Source: Yamadazyma tenuis (Eukaryota; Ascomycota; Pichiomycetes; Serinales; Debaryomycetaceae). Taken from it: 64,000 nt of DNA. Under the pieces are notes generated by a model. It did not search any database and was not told where the DNA came from. It worked only from the letters and a program-made list of their open reading frames with translations. The position numbers were made by a program, and so were the translations under genes. Location of the stretch: assembly GCF_029203305.1 (NCBI RefSeq), contig NC_089464.1, positions 310,001 through 374,000 on the forward strand, read 5' to 3'. Each line of letters starts with the position of its first letter. Position 1 is the stretch's first letter. Shown here piece by piece: positions 9,515-19,099 of this stretch.

Positions 9515-10447
9515 TTCCCTTGTGTGAGAGAAGTCTTCTCTCCGTGGAGAGAAATATACTCATCCTCGAGAAATGATTACTAGGATGGCCATAAAATAAC
9601 TCGCTATCTAGTATGTATGACTCGAATCTATAGGTGTATAAGTCTGAATAGACTCTCATCGGTGAGTGTATGGGTGAAGAAATATCTTTTAGTTTATTTT
9701 GTCCTGTGCACGACTTTCTAACTTTCAAAAGTTGATCTGCACTCCAGGTCAAGCCTGAAATAGCTAGGAAGTCAGCTCAAAGAACCAAGATTTACAGGTA
9801 GTATATAGGTGAGTCTGCTGATTAAAGAGGGATTTTTTGGATATTTGTTTGGTGCATTTGGGCCTTACTTAGGTGTTCTTAATAATTTGTGTGAATTCTA
9901 CATTTTCTATTGATATTTCTCATACTTTCACAAAATAATGAGGACTTCAAGCCATTGACAATATTGCTGTTGAAAGTACATGTCTCCAGATAGATCCCCA
10001 AGTATATTTATGCACTGTATGCTAAACTTAATGTTTTGAATGAATGTTTTTGCTGTTGTACGAGGAAAATGGGCGGCTGCAAAACTATAGGATTGCTTAC
10101 ACAGTCAAAACATAACTTTTTAACCTCTAAAATTCACAAAAAAACAGGCCTGGAAGAGGAGATTGAACAGATTGTTGTTGAAGTTTTTCATGATAATAGT
10201 CTGGAAGAGACAGAAAGAAAGAATATTGCGTTCGGTATTGACCCAGGAAGTGATAATTATGTTTATGTTTAACCTCAATGCGTTTGAAGGAGACCGAAGG
10301 AGACTGGATTAAACTAGCATACACTCTAGATAAACTCTCATGTCTCCAAAGGCAGATATTCAAACGATTAAAGCATTTTTCTGATAGCTGGCATCTTGGT
10401 GGGCTCATCTCCCCAAGCGCGCGATCTAAGTTTTAGTCACTATCATC
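9515..10447. other. 930-bp gap with no recognised gene
   Basis: No supported gene. A 78-codon frame at 10036-10272 has no ATG at its start and no homology that I recognise. The stretch contains the 5' flank of tRNA-Thr and the promoter of the inositol oxygenase gene. No LTR-like terminal repeats were seen. Confidence 0.4.
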
Positions 10448-11434
10448 ATGACGGACTTGAAGGTAACTAAACCTTCTAGTAAAAATGGGAGGTTGCTCGA
10501 TAAGATAGATGATAACGTGCTACTAGTTAATCAACTTAAGGCAGAGCTCAAGCTGAAGTTGCAAGAGAAACAAGGCATACCTTCAGAAACCTGTGATACT
10601 GAAAACGAACCAGAAGATGACTGGAAGCAAGATACGGAACAATACAAAGATATAGACCCCAAGTCATTCCGACAGTACGAGCTTGCATGCGACAGAGTCA
10701 AGGAGTTCTATGAAGAACAACACGAGAAGCAGACTGTTGCCTATAATATCCAAGCTCGTATTAATTTCAAAACAAGAGTGAGAGCTAAGATGACCATATG
10801 GGAAGGTCTAGAAAAGTTGAATAAACTATTAGATGAGAGTGACCCAGATACCGAACTCTCGCAGATAGATCATGCTTTACAAACGGCGGAAGCTATAAGG
10901 CGAGATGGTAAACCAAGGTGGTTTCAACTCGTGGGGTTAATTCATGATTTGGGCAAATTGCTTTATTTTTTCGATTCAAAAGGTCAGTGGGATGTGGTGG
11001 GCGATACATTTCCTGTGGGATGTAAGTACCTGAAGAAAATCATATATCCTGACAGTTTCCGTAAAAATCCCGATATGAATAACCCGTTATATAACAACAA
11101 ATTTGGGATATATCTGAAGGGCTGTGGGTTAGATAAGGTAATGCTTAGTTGGGGACACGACGAGTACATGTACCATATTGCCAAGTTGAACTCAAAACTT
11201 CCTAAAGAAGGTCTTGCAATGATACGGTATCATTCATTCTATCCATGGCACCAAGAAAATGCTTATAAGTATTTGATGGACGATCATGATAAAGAAATGC
11301 TTGAAGCCGTGAGAGCATTCAATAAGTATGATCTTTATTCAAAGATAGATGACGCTTTCGACGTGGAGCAATTAAAGCCATACTACATCGAGTTGATTGA
11401 TGAATTTTTCCCTACAAAAGTGATCGACTTTTAG
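10448..11434 (+). CDS. myo-Inositol oxygenase
   Basis: A 328-aa MIOX-family non-heme diiron dioxygenase that cleaves myo-inositol to D-glucuronate with O2, the entry step of inositol catabolism. All six expected diiron ligands are visible: H142 (QIDHALQTAEAIR), H166 and D167 (LVGLIHDLGK), H237 (LSWGHDEYMY), H262 (IRYHSFYPWH) and D295 (FNKYDLYSK). Spacings match the animal enzyme apart from a one-residue gap. The N-terminal 70 residues are variable and Lys/Glu-rich. S. cerevisiae lacks the gene, and no other inositol-catabolism gene is adjacent, so its pathway context here is unclear. Confidence 0.93.
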   Translation: MTDLKVTKPSSKNGRLLDKIDDNVLLVNQLKAELKLKLQEKQGIPSETCDTENEPEDDWKQDTEQYKDIDPKSFRQYELACDRVKEFYEEQHEKQTVAYNIQARINFKTRVRAKMTIWEGLEKLNKLLDESDPDTELSQIDHALQTAEAIRRDGKPRWFQLVGLIHDLGKLLYFFDSKGQWDVVGDTFPVGCKYLKKIIYPDSFRKNPDMNNPLYNNKFGIYLKGCGLDKVMLSWGHDEYMYHIAKLNSKLPKEGLAMIRYHSFYPWHQENAYKYLMDDHDKEMLEAVRAFNKYDLYSKIDDAFDVEQLKPYYIELIDEFFPTKVIDF

Positions 11435-11521
11435 CTTATTTATTTATTTCTAGTAATACTTCATCTATATATAGTGTACATTAGTGAACATAGAGGAAAC
11501 TCTTGATTATTTTAATGTCCT

Positions 11522-12874
11522 CTACTTAAATAAGTACGCAGCACCAAAGTACTGTTCAATACCATATTGGCCTGGTTGTTTCCAAAAATCGTTGTAAGTA
11601 GTCAAAATAGTGATATCACCAGTCTTCGCCAAGATACTCTTAAGAGCAATCTCCTGGTTACTTTTGCTTGGAACATTCAAACCGTTGGTATCACCTTGAG
11701 ATGGATAACCGGTTTCGGTAATTTTGACACTCAACTTAGGACAAGAAGATTCAACCAACAGCAATTGATTGGCCACAAATTCACCAGCTTGAGAAGCATC
11801 AATGTCAGCATTGAAGTATGAGTGAGGATTGATAGAAACAAAGTCAATTGGCGAGTCAGAATCACACAATTGGGAGTTTGAAGTGTAACTGACTGGGGGT
11901 TCAGCAGTAGTGACTTTTCCAGAGTAACCAGCATTTTGCAATTGTTTTTTAACAGAAGAGACCTTCGATAATAATTCAGAAACGGTACAGTATCCAGATA
12001 CAATAGCTTCATTGGCAATGGTAATGAAGTCAAAAACGTCGTCACCGTTAGCAGAAATGTAATCAACTAAGGCACTGACGGGGCCATCAAGAGAATCAGG
12101 ACCGGTATCGTCCATCCACAAACCTTGGTTGACCTTGATACCTAACTCTAAAGAAACTGACAAAACCGACTTCAAGGATTCACAGTCAGTTCCATATGTT
12201 CTGATGTGTTGGATACCTTTACCTGAAATGTACTTTAAGTCGGATTCCACAGTGGAAGAAGTTTTACAGCTTCCATCATCAGCGTATGGGGAGTAGACAA
12301 TACCCCATGGAGCATCCAAAGTTCCGGACGAGGTAGCAGTAGACTCGGAGGTTGTTGAGGTGGTTGAAGTAGAGGAAGTGGTAGTTGGGGTATTTTGTTG
12401 GGTGGTTTCTTGAGTAGTAGCAGGAGTGGTTTCTTGAGTAGTAGCAGGAGTGGTTTCTTGAGTAGTAGCAGGAGTGGTTTGCTGAGTAGTTTGCTGAGTG
12501 GTAGTAGGCGTCGTGGAGGTGGTAGTTGGAGTAGTTTGTTGAGTGGTAGTTGGGGTAGTTTGTTGAGTAGTAGCAGGAGTAGTGGATGTAGTAGTTTCAG
12601 GTTCAGCAGTAGTAGTTGGTTCAACAGCCTTAACTTCTGGGCTGCTGTACACACTGGTATAAGTAGTTGGAACTCCAGCAGGAGAATCAGTTTGGGTGAA
12701 GGTGTAAGTCACACCATTCGAGATAAATAACTCTACTGGTGGTAACCAGACAGTGGTGGTGCCAGTAGTGTAAGTCTGAGTAGTAGTAACAGCTTCAGCT
12801 GTGTGTACCCTGGTAACAATTTTAACCGGAGCAGAAAGAACAACATTTAATAAAAGAAAGTAAAGGAACAACAT
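11522..12874 (-). CDS. SCW11: Secreted GH17 cell-wall glucanase (Scw11-like)
   Basis: A 450-aa secreted glycosidase of the GH17 beta-1,3-glucanase/glucanosyltransferase family. The ATG at 12874 gives signal peptide MLFLYFLLLNVVLSA. Then come a short conserved N-terminal segment (TTTVWLPPVELFISNG), a long Thr/Gln/Pro-rich linker (about residues 90-180) and the catalytic domain from DAPWGIVYSPY. Catalytic glutamates are seen in TIANEA and KITETGYPSQG. The motifs TYGTDC, TTAEPPVSY and NVPSKSNQ point to the Scw11 branch, which acts in mother-daughter separation, rather than Scw4/Scw10/Mp65. The linker contains a 24-bp tandem repeat. Three Ace2/Swi5-type sites lie upstream. Branch assignment is moderate; family assignment is firm. 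Confidence 0.8.
   Translation of the reverse strand: MLFLYFLLLNVVLSAPVKIVTRVHTAEAVTTTQTYTTGTTTVWLPPVELFISNGVTYTFTQTDSPAGVPTTYTSVYSSPEVKAVEPTTTAEPETTTSTTPATTQQTTPTTTQQTTPTTTSTTPTTTQQTTQQTTPATTQETTPATTQETTPATTQETTQQNTPTTTSSTSTTSTTSESTATSSGTLDAPWGIVYSPYADDGSCKTSSTVESDLKYISGKGIQHIRTYGTDCESLKSVLSVSLELGIKVNQGLWMDDTGPDSLDGPVSALVDYISANGDDVFDFITIANEAIVSGYCTVSELLSKVSSVKKQLQNAGYSGKVTTAEPPVSYTSNSQLCDSDSPIDFVSINPHSYFNADIDASQAGEFVANQLLLVESSCPKLSVKITETGYPSQGDTNGLNVPSKSNQEIALKSILAKTGDITILTTYNDFWKQPGQYGIEQYFGAAYLFK
12403..12480. repeat. 24-bp coding minisatellite (TTPATTQE unit)
   Basis: About three tandem copies of a 24-bp unit (GTGGTTTCTTGAGTAGTAGC plus 4 bases on the plus strand) encode TTPATTQE repeats in the GH17 linker. 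Flanking degenerate TTPTTTQQ units extend the array to about 12360-12600. The unit keeps frame, so copy-number change alters linker length only. Confidence 0.85.
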
Positions 12875-13901
12875 TTTCAAAGGAGTGGAAGTACAGTAGT
12901 TTGTAGTAAAGAATGTATGAGGGTAAGTAGTAAAGATTAAAAGATCGACTGGGTAAGTTTAAAAATGATTGACTGAGTTGGAAGTTTCTTTCTTTTCTTT
13001 AGATTCTCTTATTTCTTGCCTTTTTAGTTGTTTCTGGGGAGATTATGTGGGTCGTTTGGAAATCCCCAAAAAATAGGCCCTTTACCATAATATATACTCG
13101 GACAAAGCTGGTAGTTTCAACACGTCAAGACATCGCGATTACCGAAGGCAGTTTTCGCAGCCAGCTCTCGTAACGAGCTAATGCATTAAATGCTGGCTCG
13201 TGGTATCGTTTTGGAAAAACGTCCCCTCAATTGGGCAACACAATGTCATAGAAGGAATTGTATAATCTCACAACTGGAAATACAAACGATTCGTTTGGAC
13301 AATATTCTTTTTAACTAAGGCGATATTTTTCGAGAGCCGCTTTTTCTTAAAGGCATCAATTAAAACAATGTGATTATGGAAAAAACCAATATCGTCTAAC
13401 ACTGAAACTCTGAACGCTTGGCTATTTGGAAGGCCAAGGAAAAGTAGTCCCTTAAGCTTGGAAACTGTGGAGGGGGTGTGCCAATCTTTGCTAGATAATT
13501 GCAAGCATTTCTGAGTTCACAGAAGGCTATGATATTGTTTCAGACAAATATTTGGTGATCGGCGTAGAACATAACTAAAAGTCAGCCGAAGTTGATAGGC
13601 TGTTTGGCTATCTGGTACCTTGGTTGACTGATTACAGGTGTGCGTAATACAGTTTTAACAATAGCAAAACTAAAAAAAATGCTGGCTGTGAAAAGTCCGC
13701 GAACAATGTCAAAATAGCTGGGAATTGCCTTGCCATGTACACTAGAGCCTGACCCCTTAAACAAGTATAAGTTACCAGCGGTAATACTCTACTTGAAACG
13801 TACTGGTAATATTTTATCATAATAACGAATTTGATTATGTACTACACAAATGGTTGAATAATATGGAGCGTTTGATATGGTGTCGACAATGGATAGTGCT
13901 T
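12875..13901. other. 1-kb gap: SCW11-like promoter and CDS1 3' flank
   Basis: No supported gene; open frames at 13268-13504, 13582-13764 and 13632-13820 lack homology and in part lack an ATG. The left half is the promoter of the leftward glucanase gene and holds three Ace2/Swi5-type motifs. The right half is the 3' flank of CDS1, also leftward. Confidence 0.45.
13107..13197. promoter_or_regulatory. Cluster of Ace2/Swi5-type sites (RCCAGC)
   Basis: Three matches to RCCAGC lie upstream of the SCW11-like gene: 13107-13112 (minus, ACCAGC), 13160-13165 (plus, GCCAGC) and 13192-13197 (minus, GCCAGC), 233-323 bp before its ATG. Ace2 drives daughter-specific separation genes including SCW11 in S. 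cerevisiae, so the cluster supports the gene call. Binding is inferred from motif only. Confidence 0.5.
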
Positions 13902-15188
13902 CTAGTATTTGTCCAAAATACTCAAAATGATGTTGAAGTCGTTCTCAGCAAGTATACCCGAGTTGTATAAGAACTTTAATAAGGACTTGATTACTTGGAA
14001 TAGTTCATCAATGGACAAGTTGATGATGGCTGCCTGTATAATATTGGTCAAGTTGATGTTATACGACGAAATGAATGTCTGGTAGTATAAATAGGAAAAT
14101 GAACCCATCAAAAATTGACAGTCAATCCTATCGGTGATACCCCCATGGCCAGGAATGGTGTCGCCAAAATCTTTGATACCAAAAGCTCTCTTAAGACCCG
14201 AAGCAAAGAAACCTCCAAAGGGTGCGAATAAGGAAGCAAAAGTTGCCAAGAACACAGAATGATAATAGATGGGTTTAACAATAATGTAGTCAATGTTGAA
14301 GAACTGCTTTAAATTCCCTGGCAAATGGACAATTTGCTCGATGAAGACGGAGTTTGGTTCACAACTAGGGAAGTTGTAAACGTTTGTATTCAAGTTTGTA
14401 GCAGGACAAATCAAGTAGTTAGATCTCGACAAGATGAAGGAAGCGCCTACCGAAGCAACAACCGTACAGAACCAGGCACCAACGAAGCCTTCGACGGTCT
14501 TCTTTGGAGATATTGCAATCAATTGAGTTCTGCCAAAAGTTATACCGCACAAGTAAGCAAAAATATCATTAACAATGACCAAAGTACAAGGTAACACAAA
14601 CCAAATGATTCCATTCAAAATGTTATTGATGATCAAATGACTTTGAAACACCACGATCAATAAAGTCATATGTGTGATGCATAATGAACCAAATTGAAAC
14701 TTATAGTAGCCTTTCTTCAAGTTTAAGATAAAGATCATGAAACCAAACACATACAAAAAGTAACTGATAATTTTATGATTTGTGGATAAGATGATCATCA
14801 ACTTGTTTTGGAAGATCAAGTCATGAAAGAACTCAAACAAGGTTTTACCATCTAAATAATAAATGGTGGAAAAGAGAAAGTACCAATTGACAAATTTGTT
14901 CAATGGGATGTTCTTATCTCTTGCAGGTTCAGCCACCAATCTGATGATTTCCTTGAAGGTCAACACCTGGAACAACACCACAAAGGCAATCAAGGTCAAG
15001 TGGCCCGAAGATATTATTGCAAGAAAGAAAAGTAACATAACAAAAGTCCATATCGATCTTGTAACAAATGCTTGTTTTTTCTTCTCCTTTTCATTCACCA
15101 CGACTTTAGAAGCGGAAGTATTAGAATCAATTGGCTTTACGTCATTGTTCTCGGCATCTTTGATCTCGGGACTTTCCTTACTATTCAT
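13902..15188 (-). CDS. CDS1: Phosphatidate cytidylyltransferase (CDP-DAG synthase)
   Basis: A 428-aa multi-spanning ER enzyme making CDP-diacylglycerol from phosphatidic acid and CTP, feeding phosphatidylinositol, phosphatidylserine and cardiolipin synthesis. The hydrophilic N-terminus (about 40 residues) is followed by about eight membrane segments. The family signature is complete: SGLKRAFGIKDFGD followed by IPGHGGITDRIDCQF, with the essential S, K-R, K-D and GHGG-x-x-DR-x-D residues. The stretch SPKKTVEGFVGA is also conserved. Length is close to S. cerevisiae Cds1 (457). It is divergent from SUI1 across a 620-bp gap. Confidence 0.95.
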   Translation of the reverse strand: MNSKESPEIKDAENNDVKPIDSNTSASKVVVNEKEKKKQAFVTRSIWTFVMLLFFLAIISSGHLTLIAFVVLFQVLTFKEIIRLVAEPARDKNIPLNKFVNWYFLFSTIYYLDGKTLFEFFHDLIFQNKLMIILSTNHKIISYFLYVFGFMIFILNLKKGYYKFQFGSLCITHMTLLIVVFQSHLIINNILNGIIWFVLPCTLVIVNDIFAYLCGITFGRTQLIAISPKKTVEGFVGAWFCTVVASVGASFILSRSNYLICPATNLNTNVYNFPSCEPNSVFIEQIVHLPGNLKQFFNIDYIIVKPIYYHSVFLATFASLFAPFGGFFASGLKRAFGIKDFGDTIPGHGGITDRIDCQFLMGSFSYLYYQTFISSYNINLTNIIQAAIINLSIDELFQVIKSLLKFLYNSGILAENDFNIILSILDKY

Positions 15189-15811
15189 GATTAATCGATG
15201 GCGAATATTATAAATGAATTTATGCTGATTTGATTATTCCAATTATTTTGGAGAGCGAAGTGAGAAATCTATCGGGGCAGATATGGCATAGCACTCGCGC
15301 AGCTAGTTCTAATCTAGGACGTGGTTTGCTGCGACCCCTATCGGTGCACTACCATTGCATAAGGACAGAGCAGAAGAAAAATAATGTTGGACGTGCGACT
15401 GGTAGTTGGCCGCCGACCGGTGTTACTGCCAGCAGGTGGGCGTAGTTAGCACGGAGAATGATTTTGCCACCACGTTATTTTTCACATGCTATTGGGCCAT
15501 TGACTGCCTAATTAGGAAGACACAGAGCGCGACTGGTGGGTGGCATAGCAAGAGATGGATGCTGATGTGCCTCAACCAGGAGGCAATTTTTACTGATTAC
15601 CGCGGAAATGGCGGAAGGTACCACCGGTTAGCCCTGCAGTTGGTGCAACCTTCGTTCTAGCATCACACGCGCTTTTCTTTTCTTTTCTTTGTGGTCACAG
15701 TCAGCGAGCTTTTCACTTCTCAGGAGAAGAATTTTCTTCCTCCCTGCTGTTTTTCTGCTGTCAAGGAATACATACTCTTTTTTATTCAAATAAGGACTAG
15801 CACATTTTTGC
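15189..15811. promoter_or_regulatory. CDS1/SUI1 divergent promoter region
   Basis: No gene is seen. The SUI1-proximal part contains a pyrimidine-rich run of CTTTT units (15672-15690), common in leaders and core promoters of highly expressed yeast genes. Two similar 16-bp segments, GCGACTGGTAGTTGGC near 15396 and GCGACTGGTGGGTGGC near 15528, are present; their significance is unknown. Confidence 0.4.
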
Positions 15812-16141
15812 ATGTCAACTATCCAAAACTTAAACTCGTTCGATCCTTTCGCCGACACTGGTGATTCGGAAGCTCAAGCTACCAATTACATCCATATCAG
15901 AATCCAACAAAGAAATGGTAGAAAGACTTTGACAACTGTTCAAGGTCTTCCACTGGAGTATGACTTGAAGAAGATCTTGAAGGTGTTGAAGAAAGACTTC
16001 GCATGTAACGGTAACCTCGTTAAAGACGAAGATATGGGTGAAGTTATCCAATTACAAGGTGACCAAAGAGTTAAGGTTGCTGAATTCTTGATTTCTCAGT
16101 TACAAATACCAAAGAAGAACATCAAGATTCATGGTTTCTGA
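15812..16141 (+). CDS. SUI1: Translation initiation factor eIF1
   Basis: A 109-aa eIF1/SUI1 protein that binds the 40S P-site region and enforces AUG selection. The core is highly conserved: RNGRKTLTTVQGLP, LKKILKVLKKDFACNGNLV, MGEVIQLQGDQRVKV and the end KKNIKIHGF. Length (108 in S. cerevisiae) and start match the family. One CTG codon falls after QGLP where other eIF1 proteins have polar or acidic residues, so Ser fits better than Leu. Confidence 0.98.
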   Translation: MSTIQNLNSFDPFADTGDSEAQATNYIHIRIQQRNGRKTLTTVQGLPLEYDLKKILKVLKKDFACNGNLVKDEDMGEVIQLQGDQRVKVAEFLISQLQIPKKNIKIHGF

Positions 16142-16428
16142 GTTTGCTGGTTCAACTTCACTTTGGAGGTTTGTATAGAAGTTAGCGAACACACTGGCTA
16201 AGTGATGTTAATGATACACATTTTGAAAGATACACACCATATTATCAATACTCTGCCAGAAAATAACGTGAATTATGATTTAGGTTGTTTAATGCTTGCA
16301 TTGATAGTTATATTCCATTGTAGATAGCCGTATGTGTTCACCTTTTGTTATAGAGGACTATGAAACTGATGTGTCACACAAGATACCTTATCTTCGCATC
16401 GCATCTCATCTTTTTTCTTCAGACCACA

Positions 16429-17016
16429 ATGCCTGGTGATCTTAACTTAAAAAAATCCTGGAATCCAGCCCTTGTTAAAAACCAAACCAAGGTCTGGAAA
16501 AAAGAACAAGAAACTCTTAATGAGTTTAGAAAGATTAAGGAACGAGAAGAAGAATTGGAAAAAGAGCAGCAGACTCTAGGATTGATTGGGTTAAAGTACA
16601 CGAACAATAATGAGTTGAGTAAATCTGATAAATTAAAGTTGAACAAGCTCGATTGGATGTATGATGATCCTACAGGAGGGACCAAGGAAGCTACTCAAGT
16701 TCCGAAACCGGTTCCAACAGTAATAAAGACCAATAATATTGATAAAACTAAAAGGAGGCTCGAAGAGCTCGATCCTATGGCGAGTATCAAGAAGAACATG
16801 ATACAGAAACGACAGGATAGTAGGGACAGATCGCCAACAAGAAACAATGAACGGTTAGAGAGTCATAAACATAGGCACTCCTCTTCCAGTCTGCACAGAG
16901 ACAGAAAACACCGAACTGATTCACACCATTCCAGGCACCGATCCAGTACTCTGAAGCATACCTCGAGAGGAAGAGATGCAAAAGAAGAGCCAAAAAAACC
17001 TATAATTCCATACTGA
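16429..17016 (+). CDS. CWC25: Pre-mRNA splicing factor Cwc25
   Basis: A 195-aa spliceosome protein acting with Prp16/Prp2-stage complexes at the first transesterification. The ATG at 16429 is chosen because MPGDLNLKKSWNPALVKNQ is the family N-terminus; the in-frame ATG at 16360 would add an unrelated hydrophobic stretch. Features: CWC25 N-terminal motif (residues 1-40), coiled-coil Glu/Lys segment (28-55), KLDWMYDDP motif (about 85-93), and a C-terminal Arg/Ser/His-rich tail. Its 3' end overlaps the convergent PRMT5 gene by 17 bp. Confidence 0.92.
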   Translation: MPGDLNLKKSWNPALVKNQTKVWKKEQETLNEFRKIKEREEELEKEQQTLGLIGLKYTNNNELSKSDKLKLNKLDWMYDDPTGGTKEATQVPKPVPTVIKTNNIDKTKRRLEELDPMASIKKNMIQKRQDSRDRSPTRNNERLESHKHRHSSSSLHRDRKHRTDSHHSRHRSSTLKHTSRGRDAKEEPKKPIIPY

Positions 17017-18334
17017 ATGCCCCACTCTGGTTATAATTAATGTCATTGACTTGCCATTCATACCAGACTCTATTCCGGCTTATCCTAGAGAACCTCACCT
17101 TTAGAAGGTCCCCCTTTTTCACGATTATTTCATCTATGGGGAACACCATAGAGAACCATGAATTGCAGTAGTTTGGACCTTTCATGTTGGTGATACCAAT
17201 ATTTCCATATAGGTCTGCTCGAAAAAGGCCTTCAAATGCGTTTACTTTTCCGTCTATTTGAACAGGAAATTGAAATTCTGATTGGTGCTCATTGTCGTTT
17301 TGTCCTGGATAATTGTACTCCCAAACCCGTTGATAATCGGCAACACGATAATAGTTTCTTAAGTTATTGAGAAAAACTGTATGGTTCACAATTGTGGAAT
17401 ATATGGGGGCAACAATGCTGGTTATGTATTCAGGGATCATTATTTGGGGCTTGATACGCTGTAAAATTTCGGGGAATAATTCGTTGCAGCCAAAAGAACC
17501 CAACATTTCAGACACCACAAGATGATATTTGTCCCCTACATCAACGTTTCGGACATCGTCAAATATTAGATCAATTTCGCTATTCCAGTCATTGTGGTTT
17601 CTGCGCCGAAGGATGTCTATGGTTTGTGGGTTTTTCTCAATCACAGTTATATGGCTGCAAAACTTGAAAACTGAGTCCACCAAATTACCCATTCCAGCCC
17701 CGATAACCAACACCCTCAAGTCCGTATACTGTGTTTTCAAGTCTTGGATAGCTAGCTCAATGGCATCCTCGTATTGTTGATACTTGATCTTGTCTTTTTG
17801 AAACTGCTCATACACCTGGACTGACAAGTTGTCTGCTAGTGGATTCAACGGGGTGATTATGAACTGGCTGTTCTGGTATAGTTTCAGTAGATTTCGTTCG
17901 ATTGTCAGTATTTGTGGCACCAACTGGGTATCTTGAACGACCACTTCTTTACAGTTTAATAATAAACACCTTAGTGCATCGCTTATTTCCGTCACATATA
18001 GCTTCAAGTTAGGATATGTTGATAGTTTCTGAAGCTCTAACCCGCTCAAGGCCAGGCCTCGTGTCACCTGAATCCATATAGTAACATCAGATCCGTAGAA
18101 TTCTTCCGGTATGCTCATCAAAGGCACAATGACTGAAATATGCGATGGTAGCTTTCTTATTTGCTGCAACAAAGGGAGATCGATAAGCAACACGTAGTTA
18201 TAACTCGAGTCCAAAACCTCGCAAACGTCCCAGGTATCACATTCTACTAAACAGTAACAGCATAACTTTCTAGCCTCGTCGAGTTGGGAAAACTCATTCG
18301 ATGAATAAAAGACTTTGTTCCCAGCCACATCCAT
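17000..18334 (-). CDS. HSL7: PRMT5-type arginine methyltransferase, short form (Hsl7-like)
   Basis: A 444-aa type II protein arginine methyltransferase relative. Conserved PRMT5 elements: [20 protein letters not shown] then [10 protein letters not shown] (about 163-192), SAM-binding motif [12 protein letters not shown] (208-219), double-E loop [11 protein letters not shown] with E276 and E285, [12 protein letters not shown] and a C-terminal beta-barrel. It is much shorter than human PRMT5 (637) or S. cerevisiae Hsl7 (827); the N-terminal TIM-barrel is reduced to about 160 residues. Motif I has Met-Gly-Asn where the family usually has Arg-Gly-Pro. In S. cerevisiae Hsl7 links septin assembly to Swe1 degradation. 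It is divergent from CKS1 by only 90 bp. Confidence 0.83.
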   Translation of the reverse strand: MDVAGNKVFYSSNEFSQLDEARKLCCYCLVECDTWDVCEVLDSSYNYVLLIDLPLLQQIRKLPSHISVIVPLMSIPEEFYGSDVTIWIQVTRGLALSGLELQKLSTYPNLKLYVTEISDALRCLLLNCKEVVVQDTQLVPQILTIERNLLKLYQNSQFIITPLNPLADNLSVQVYEQFQKDKIKYQQYEDAIELAIQDLKTQYTDLRVLVIGAGMGNLVDSVFKFCSHITVIEKNPQTIDILRRRNHNDWNSEIDLIFDDVRNVDVGDKYHLVVSEMLGSFGCNELFPEILQRIKPQIMIPEYITSIVAPIYSTIVNHTVFLNNLRNYYRVADYQRVWEYNYPGQNDNEHQSEFQFPVQIDGKVNAFEGLFRADLYGNIGITNMKGPNYCNSWFSMVFPIDEIIVKKGDLLKVRFSRISRNRVWYEWQVNDINYNQSGAFSMEL

Positions 18335-18424
18335 ACCCGCATCTCAAGCATGAATCGAAGATTTTTCGAACGCGGTATCGACAAAATATTGATTTTTTTT
18401 GAACTTGCAAAACCCAGATCTAAG

Positions 18425-18739
18425 ATGAACTCAGGCAAACCAAGATATTTAACAGATAGCGAACGGGCCAAAATCCTAGAATTCCAAGATCTGATCCACT
18501 ATAGCCCCCGCTACAGCGATGATTCTCACGAATACAGGCACGTGATGTTGCCCAAAGGAATGTTAAAGTTAATTCCACAAGACTACTTCAATCCCGAAAC
18601 AGGTACTTTACGAATCTTAATGGAAGATGAGTGGCGGGGATTGGGAATCACACAGTCGTTGGGCTGGATGCACTACGAAACACATGCCCCCGAGCCCCAT
18701 ATCTTGTTATTCAAGAGAGCTATAAATTACGGCCAGTGA
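18425..18739 (+). CDS. CKS1: Cyclin-dependent kinase regulatory subunit Cks1
   Basis: A 104-aa CDK-binding adaptor that docks phosphorylated substrates to Cdc28. The ATG at 18425 ([10 protein letters not shown]) fits the family; the frame from 18350 adds unrelated residues. The body is nearly invariant: [40 protein letters not shown], and [12 protein letters not shown]. It stops soon after INYGQ. A different frame immediately downstream (18730-18867) stays open for 45 codons with an acidic Gln/Glu-rich tail, which could be a lost extension (see findings). The promoter is shared with the PRMT5-type gene. Confidence 0.95.
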   Translation: MNSGKPRYLTDSERAKILEFQDLIHYSPRYSDDSHEYRHVMLPKGMLKLIPQDYFNPETGTLRILMEDEWRGLGITQSLGWMHYETHAPEPHILLFKRAINYGQ

Positions 18740-19099
18740 TCCCAGATCCCGGAGCTGCCACAATCAAAGATGCAGCTCCCCAGAGATATTTGTCACGAGA
18801 ACAAGGATATGTAAATTTACTGGAGATGGAAGAGCAGGGGACTGGAGAAGGTGAAGAGAATAATTAGAAACCAGGTGGAGTGTGTTGAGGAGCGAGAGCT
18901 GTGAATAGCATGGAAATATATAATTACTGAGCATCTCGTAGATAAACCATTGTTTTGGTTGTAGAGCAAGTGTGAAATAGAATCTGTTGAGATAGAGGGT
19001 CTTTTGGGAGATGTTGATTTGGTGATGGGGAGAGGGCATCGCGGCAGCGAGGACTCTAGTTAGAGACGCGCTCTAAAAGTCAGATTTTATAGGTATAAT
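18740..19099. other. Intergenic: CKS1 3' flank and MEC1 promoter
   Basis: Apart from the open frame continuing to 18867 after the CKS1 stop, no gene is seen. A purine-rich stretch and a TATAATATG context directly precede the MEC1 ATG. Confidence 0.4.

Noticed and set aside
10036..10272. 78-codon frame before the inositol oxygenase gene
   Set aside because: Begins with a non-ATG codon and has no homology; considered chance.
13268..13820. Three minus-strand frames of 60-78 codons between the glucanase gene and CDS1
   Set aside because: No homology, at least one without ATG, and they overlap each other; promoter and 3' flank explain the region.
15189..15811. Tandem short similar segments (GCGACTGGTNNNTGGC) considered as a mobile-element remnant
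   Set aside because: Only two imperfect copies, no terminal repeats or target-site duplication.
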